Assembly: GCA_035634055.1 (NCBI GenBank)
Contig: DASQDR010000104.1
Coordinates: 1 to 35,910 of the forward strand
Direction of reading: 5' to 3'
DNA from: JAICTV01 sp035634055
GTDB lineage: Bacteria; Planctomycetota; Phycisphaerae; Tepidisphaerales; Tepidisphaeraceae
Length of the DNA stretch: 35,910 nucleotides
A program made the position numbers and the translations under genes. The first letter of the stretch is position 1. Each line of letters starts with the position of its first letter. Of this stretch, positions 32,101-35,910 are shown in pieces. Under the pieces are notes generated by a model. The model saw nothing but the letters and a program-made list of their open reading frames with translations. It searched no databases and was not told the origin of the DNA.

Positions 32101-34422
32101 CTATTCCTTCGCCGGTGGCATCGCCGGGGCGGTGGCGGTGGCGGGCTCGCGCAGCGCGCGGGTGAGGAACTTGCCGACGTTCGGGCCGCGGAGGTGGCGC
32201 TGGTAGATCTTGCCGGCGGGGTCGATTAGCACCGCCTCGTTCGGCGACGCGCGGTACAACTCGGGGACGGCTCCACGGTCGGGCAGCGTGGCGATCGTCC
32301 CCGGCCCGCGCGGCGGTCGCGCGCCCGCCATCAACCTGACGCCGGCGAACGTCTCCGGGTCGTAAAGCCGCAGGCGCAGGATCTCCAGCCGCGGGTCGTG
32401 CTTCCACTTCGCGATGGCGGCCGACACCTGCGCCTCCTGTTCGTCGTCCTGGTAGAAGGGCAGCCCGCTCCAGAAGATTAGCAGCACGTGCCGCCCGCGG
32501 TAGTCCGCCAGCGTCCGCCGGGCGCCATCGGCGGTGACGAAGGGGAAGTCCGGGGCCGCATCTCCGCGGCGAAGGATGGCGCTGTACTGGAGCGGGAGAT
32601 CGCCTAACTCCATTGCTGTCGCCAGCGGTGAAGCACTTTGGCCCGGGCTCGGCGGCGGGACGGTGATCTGCCGGGTGTGCGTGAGCCAGTCCTCGGCAAA
32701 GCTCACGCCGCGATCAACCTCCATGTGCCGAACGTCGAGGTCGTACGTCCCGGGTGGCACGCCGTCGATCTGGAACGTGCCGTCGGGCGCGATCGTAAAA
32801 TTCCAGCTCATCATCCACTTCTTGTACTCGCGCCCCTCGGGCGTGCGGCCGAAGGCTTCCTGCACGGCGCGGCGCTGCTCCGGCGTCTCGTCGCTCGAGA
32901 AGTTTGGGATCGGAGCGGTCGCCGGCGGCTCGCGCCGCGCGCGCAGCGACGCCGAGTACGTGTAGCGCGCCTGCCGCGTCCACGCGACCGGCTGCGTCGT
33001 CGCCGGCGCGACCGCGCGGCCGGTCACCGTGCGGCCGGTGCCGCCGAACTGCACGCGCACCGTCTGCCCCGGATCGACCACCGCGTAGTCGACGCGGCTG
33101 GTGTTGTCGTCCGGCGTCGCGCCCTGCTGCATGATCCACGTCTCGCCGGGCACCACCTGCGGGAAGACGAACCGCCCCTCTGCGTCGGCGATGGTGCTCG
33201 TGTTGTGCGAGGTGGTGCGGCCGTACGGGTCGTTGCCGTAGCGGATCGTGGTCAGGCTGACGCGCACGTTGGGCTGGGGCCGCCCGCCGACGAGGACGAC
33301 GCCCTCGATGCGTCCCCACGGGCGGAGCTGGATGTTCGGGTTCTTCTCCAGCGCGGCGGAGCTCACCTCGGCGTACCCCTTCTCGCAGCGCGCGATCACG
33401 TGGTAGGCGCCCTGCTGCGGCTTGGGCAGGACGTAGCGCCCGCCCTCGGCGCGCGTCATGGCGGCCGAGCGCGTGAGCGTGCGCTCGTACGCATTGACCG
33501 GGTTGGTCGGCGTGCCCAGGGCGACGGCGTCGACGTGCGGCGTGCCGTCGGGATCGAGGACCGTGCCGCTCAGGGTCGGGCCGGTCACCCCCACCGTCAC
33601 CGTGCGCGGGGCGGTCGGCGCGGTGAGGTGACGGACGAGCTTCACCCCGCCGGCCACGCCGCCCCCCACCGCCAGCGCCCCCACCGCCGCCAGCGCGACG
33701 AGCTTCGCCTTGGCGGTCGCCAGCAGAGCCGCGGCGCCCGTGCCGCCGGCGGAAGAAGCGGCGGCGGTGGTGGAAGACATGGCGACGGAGGTGGCGGCGC
33801 CGGCGAGGTCGGCGGGCGCCTTCATCACCGCCTGCACCGCCAGCGCCTCCGCCAGCCCCGCCGCCGACATCACCACGCCGCGGCGGACGAACAGGTCGCG
33901 CAGCTCGTCCACCGCGCGGCTGACGCGCTTGCGCGCCGCCTCCTCGCTGATCCCCAGCCGCTCCCCCACCTCGCGGGCGGTCTTGCCCTCGAAGAACTTG
34001 AGCACGATGAGCCCGCGCGTCTGCTCGGGCATGGCGGCCATCGCCTCGTCCAGGACCTCCTCGGCGTCGTGCCACGGGTCATCGTCGCGCGGCGCGTTGG
34101 CGGCGCGGACCTGCTGTGCCATCTCGGCCGCCTTCTGTTCGTGCGCCGCCCGCCGCTGCTGCTTGCGCAGCGCGTCGCGGGCGACGAAGCGGACGGTGTT
34201 GAACAACCACCCGCCCAGCAGCACCCCCTCGGGAAGCGATTTCGCCTTGCGCGCCAGCAGCGTGAACACGTGCTGGGTGACCTCTTCCGCCAGGTGCGGG
34301 TCCCCGCGCGTCTGCCGCCGGGCGGCGGAGTAAACCACGTCCACGTGCTGCCGGACCACCGCCGCGAACGCCTGCTCGTCGCCGGTCCGCGCGTACTGTT
34401 GCAAGAGGTCCATGTCGGTCAT
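32101..34422 (-). CDS. ECF sigma factor fused to a membrane helix, carboxypeptidase-regulatory-like domains and a cysteine-free thioredoxin-like domain
   Basis: A 773-residue fusion. Residues 4-90 are sigma region 2 (DEQAFAAVVRQHVDVVYSAA, GGWLFNTVRFVARD) and 127-177 sigma region 4 (MPEQTRGLIVLKFFEGKTAR, EEAARKRVSRAVDEL). After an Ala/Ser-rich linker comes one membrane helix (about 239-259, LVALAAVGALAVGGGVAGG). Beyond it are carboxypeptidase-regulatory-like beta domains (about 285-520: GPTLSGTVLDPDGTP, GRIEGVVLVGGRPQPNVRV and similar) and, from about 615, a TlpA/thioredoxin-like segment (GDAAPDFPFVTADG, HVLLIFWSGLPFYQDDEQ). The CxxC expected after FW is absent. ECF factors with long C-terminal extensions are known from planctomycetes; a signal sensed outside could be passed to the sigma part without a separate anti-sigma factor. 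The start MTDMDLLQQY was chosen by alignment; codons slightly upstream are possible. Confidence 0.88.
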   Translation of the reverse strand: MTDMDLLQQYARTGDEQAFAAVVRQHVDVVYSAARRQTRGDPHLAEEVTQHVFTLLARKAKSLPEGVLLGGWLFNTVRFVARDALRKQQRRAAHEQKAAEMAQQVRAANAPRDDDPWHDAEEVLDEAMAAMPEQTRGLIVLKFFEGKTAREVGERLGISEEAARKRVSRAVDELRDLFVRRGVVMSAAGLAEALAVQAVMKAPADLAGAATSVAMSSTTAAASSAGGTGAAALLATAKAKLVALAAVGALAVGGGVAGGVKLVRHLTAPTAPRTVTVGVTGPTLSGTVLDPDGTPHVDAVALGTPTNPVNAYERTLTRSAAMTRAEGGRYVLPKPQQGAYHVIARCEKGYAEVSSAALEKNPNIQLRPWGRIEGVVLVGGRPQPNVRVSLTTIRYGNDPYGRTTSHNTSTIADAEGRFVFPQVVPGETWIMQQGATPDDNTSRVDYAVVDPGQTVRVQFGGTGRTVTGRAVAPATTQPVAWTRQARYTYSASLRARREPPATAPIPNFSSDETPEQRRAVQEAFGRTPEGREYKKWMMSWNFTIAPDGTFQIDGVPPGTYDLDVRHMEVDRGVSFAEDWLTHTRQITVPPPSPGQSASPLATAMELGDLPLQYSAILRRGDAAPDFPFVTADGARRTLADYRGRHVLLIFWSGLPFYQDDEQEAQVSAAIAKWKHDPRLEILRLRLYDPETFAGVRLMAGARPPRGPGTIATLPDRGAVPELYRASPNEAVLIDPAGKIYQRHLRGPNVGKFLTRALREPATATAPAMPPAKE

Positions 34423-34541
34423 GGGCGGGTGCATCCTCACCGCTTAATGGGCCGTGGGGCAAAGGGCGTGACACGCATTTTTCGCAGGCGCGGCGGTGCG
34501 GCCGGCTGCCGGGGGGCGAGGCAGCGGAGACGGGAGCCTTC

Positions 34542-34730
34542 CTAGCGCGGCGGGTCCGGGCGCTTTCGTGGCACAAGGGTGACCGAGTCATCGTCCCTGA
34601 GCTGCCCGTCGAGGGTGTCGAACTGGCCCCACACCTGGTAGCGCACGGTGAACTTCGAGGCGTCGAGCCGGGCGGGCTGGCCGGCGTAGACGCGAACGTT
34701 CGGCGGGTGCCGCGGGAAGCCGCTGGTCAC
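34542..34730 (-). CDS. Possible small protein downstream of the MFS gene
   Basis: A 62-residue frame from a GTG, with a credible composition (NVRVYAGQPARLDASKFTVR, then YQVWGQFDTLDGQL). It matches no family I know. An ATG at 34801, overlapping the MFS stop (ATGA), looks like the natural coupled start, but its frame (MTPATPAAAP) turns into an Arg run and stops after 24 codons; the good codons lie in another phase. It is either a short gene starting at GTG or a frameshifted one. Confidence 0.35.
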   Translation of the reverse strand: MTSGFPRHPPNVRVYAGQPARLDASKFTVRYQVWGQFDTLDGQLRDDDSVTLVPRKRPDPPR

Positions 34731-34797
34731 GGAGAACGGCCCGAACCGCGACGCCGCCGTCGCCGGAGCTGCGGTGCGGCCGCGGGGGTGGCGGGTG

Positions 34798-35910
34798 TCA
34801 TGGCGAGGCGTTGGACGCCGGCGGCGCCGAAAGGTTCCGCGATCGCCTGAGAACCAGCTCGTGCAGGACCAGCACCGCGATGGCGCAGGTCATCAGCACG
34901 GGGTTCAGCACCTCCAGGCTGCTGCGCCGCGCGAGCACGCCGGTCATCGCCGGGCCGCCGGCGATGCCGAGGTAGGCGGCGGCCACCTCGAAGCCGATCG
35001 CGTGGGCGGCCAGCCGGTGCCCGACGCGAGCCGGCGTGCGCGACACCAGCAGCGGGAACATTGGCGCGAGCACGAACCCCAGCACCGACAGCGCGATCAG
35101 GCTGACCGCCGTCGACACGTTCAGCCAGATCACCCCGATCACCAGCGGCGCGATGAGCATGGTGGCGCGCAGGATTGCGTCGGCGGCGAAGTGGCCGGCG
35201 AGGTAGCCGATCACCAGCCGCCCCGCCGCCAGGCTTCCCCAGTAGAGCCCGACCGCGGTGCCGGCGCGGTCGGCGCGGATGCCACGGCCCTCGGTGAAGA
35301 GGCTGAACGCCCACTGCCCCGCCGTCGCCTCCACGCCCGCGTAGGCGAAGAAGAGCGCGACGTGCAGCCAGACCATCGGGTGGCGCAGGGCGAGCGCGAT
35401 GCCGGCGGGCGGATCGGCGGCGTCCGGTCCGGCGCGCGACGCGGCGGCGGCGGCGGCGGCATCCGCGCTGCCGTCGGAGCGGTCGTGATCCTCCCACAGC
35501 TTGAGCGTGAGCAGGAACAGGACCGACATCGCCGCAAGCATCATGGCAACGCCCCCGTAGCCCCAGCGCCAGGACCAGCCGCGCACGAGCAGCGCGGTCG
35601 CCAGGAGCGGGCCGGTCATCGCGCCCACGCCGTAGAACGCGTGCATCCAGTTCATCACGCGGGGCGTGAAGTGCTTGGCGGCGAAGGCGTTCAGGCCGGC
35701 GTCGATCGCGCCCGCGCCAAGCCCGGAGACGACGCCGAAGCAGACCATCACCCACCACGCCGGCGCCAGCGCGTAGCCGAGCGAGCTGGCGACGATCAGC
35801 AGCCCGCTGCACAGCAGCAGCCGCCCGACGCCCAGGCGGGCGACGATCGTGCCGCTGTAGAACGTCGAGAGCAGGTATCCCACCATCCCCGACAGCAGCA
35901 GCGCGCCGAG
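34798..35910 (-). CDS. MFS transporter, N-terminus beyond window
   Basis: The visible 370 residues begin within a membrane helix (LGALLLSGMVGYLLSTFYSG), so the first helix and the start lie outside the window. About eleven further helices follow, separated by a long Ala/Asp-rich central loop (around residues 145-170 of the visible part) that divides the two six-helix halves. Signatures include STFYSGTIVARLG, SGLGAGAIDAGLNAFAAKHF and MNWMHAFYGVGAMTGPLL, which resemble the FucP/YfkF-like sugar or drug MFS group. The substrate is unknown. A possible small gene follows immediately. Confidence 0.85.
   Translation of the reverse strand, partial: LGALLLSGMVGYLLSTFYSGTIVARLGVGRLLLCSGLLIVASSLGYALAPAWWVMVCFGVVSGLGAGAIDAGLNAFAAKHFTPRVMNWMHAFYGVGAMTGPLLATALLVRGWSWRWGYGGVAMMLAAMSVLFLLTLKLWEDHDRSDGSADAAAAAAASRAGPDAADPPAGIALALRHPMVWLHVALFFAYAGVEATAGQWAFSLFTEGRGIRADRAGTAVGLYWGSLAAGRLVIGYLAGHFAADAILRATMLIAPLVIGVIWLNVSTAVSLIALSVLGFVLAPMFPLLVSRTPARVGHRLAAHAIGFEVAAAYLGIAGGPAMTGVLARRSSLEVLNPVLMTCAIAVLVLHELVLRRSRNLSAPPASNASP

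Overview
The window (35.9 kb, very GC-rich) looks like a chromosomal segment of a planctomycete, probably of the Phycisphaerae side of Planctomycetota. The main clues are a secreted mosaic protein with the planctomycete-type LExRxLL N-terminus, an ECF sigma factor fused through a membrane helix to an extracytoplasmic region, a Vps4-like AAA ATPase, a type III glutamine synthetase, and an outer membrane (BamA plus OmpH/Skp). The lineage is inferred from gene content only. I see no rRNA, tRNA, transposase, phage gene or CRISPR array.

Layout. (1) 1-6240, minus strand: OmpH/Skp chaperone (cut by the window edge), BamA with a clear promoter, a Vps4-like AAA ATPase with a MIT-like N-terminus, a small membrane protein and an M24 aminopeptidase. 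(2) 6363-7441, plus strand: a four-helix membrane protein and a bactofilin-like beta-helix protein; a YbaL/KefB-type antiporter (7590-9389) faces them. (3) 9548-22993, plus strand: a purine-degradation island. It encodes adenine deaminase, ureidoglycine aminohydrolase, a ketol-acid-reductoisomerase-like protein, allantoate amidohydrolase, OHCU decarboxylase, urate oxidase, HIU hydrolase, allantoinase, guanine deaminase and both xanthine dehydrogenase subunits. From allC to guaD the genes overlap or nearly touch, as in one transcription unit. (4) 23097-30093: glutamine synthetase I (minus) and glutamine synthetase III (plus) flank a large secreted mosaic protein. (5) 30179-35910: a TIR-like/deoxyribosyltransferase-like protein, PabB, an ECF-sigma fusion, a possible small protein and an MFS transporter cut by the right edge.

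How it fits together. Adenine and guanine are deaminated to hypoxanthine and xanthine. Xanthine dehydrogenase makes urate, which passes through HIU, OHCU, allantoin, allantoate and ureidoglycine to ureidoglycolate. Ammonia is released by the two deaminases, AllC and AllE, and the neighbouring glutamine synthetases could capture it. No recognised enzyme in the window consumes ureidoglycolate. The one unexplained gene inside the pathway is the KARI-like protein, which has kept the Rossmann domain and two metal ligands but lost the catalytic lysine and the partner-subunit glutamate pair. I regard it as the best candidate here for an undescribed enzyme.

Four intergenic spaces hold long imperfect inverted repeats of three sequence families. 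In all of them the arms are built from short near-tandem units. Two of these elements bracket the KARI-like gene.
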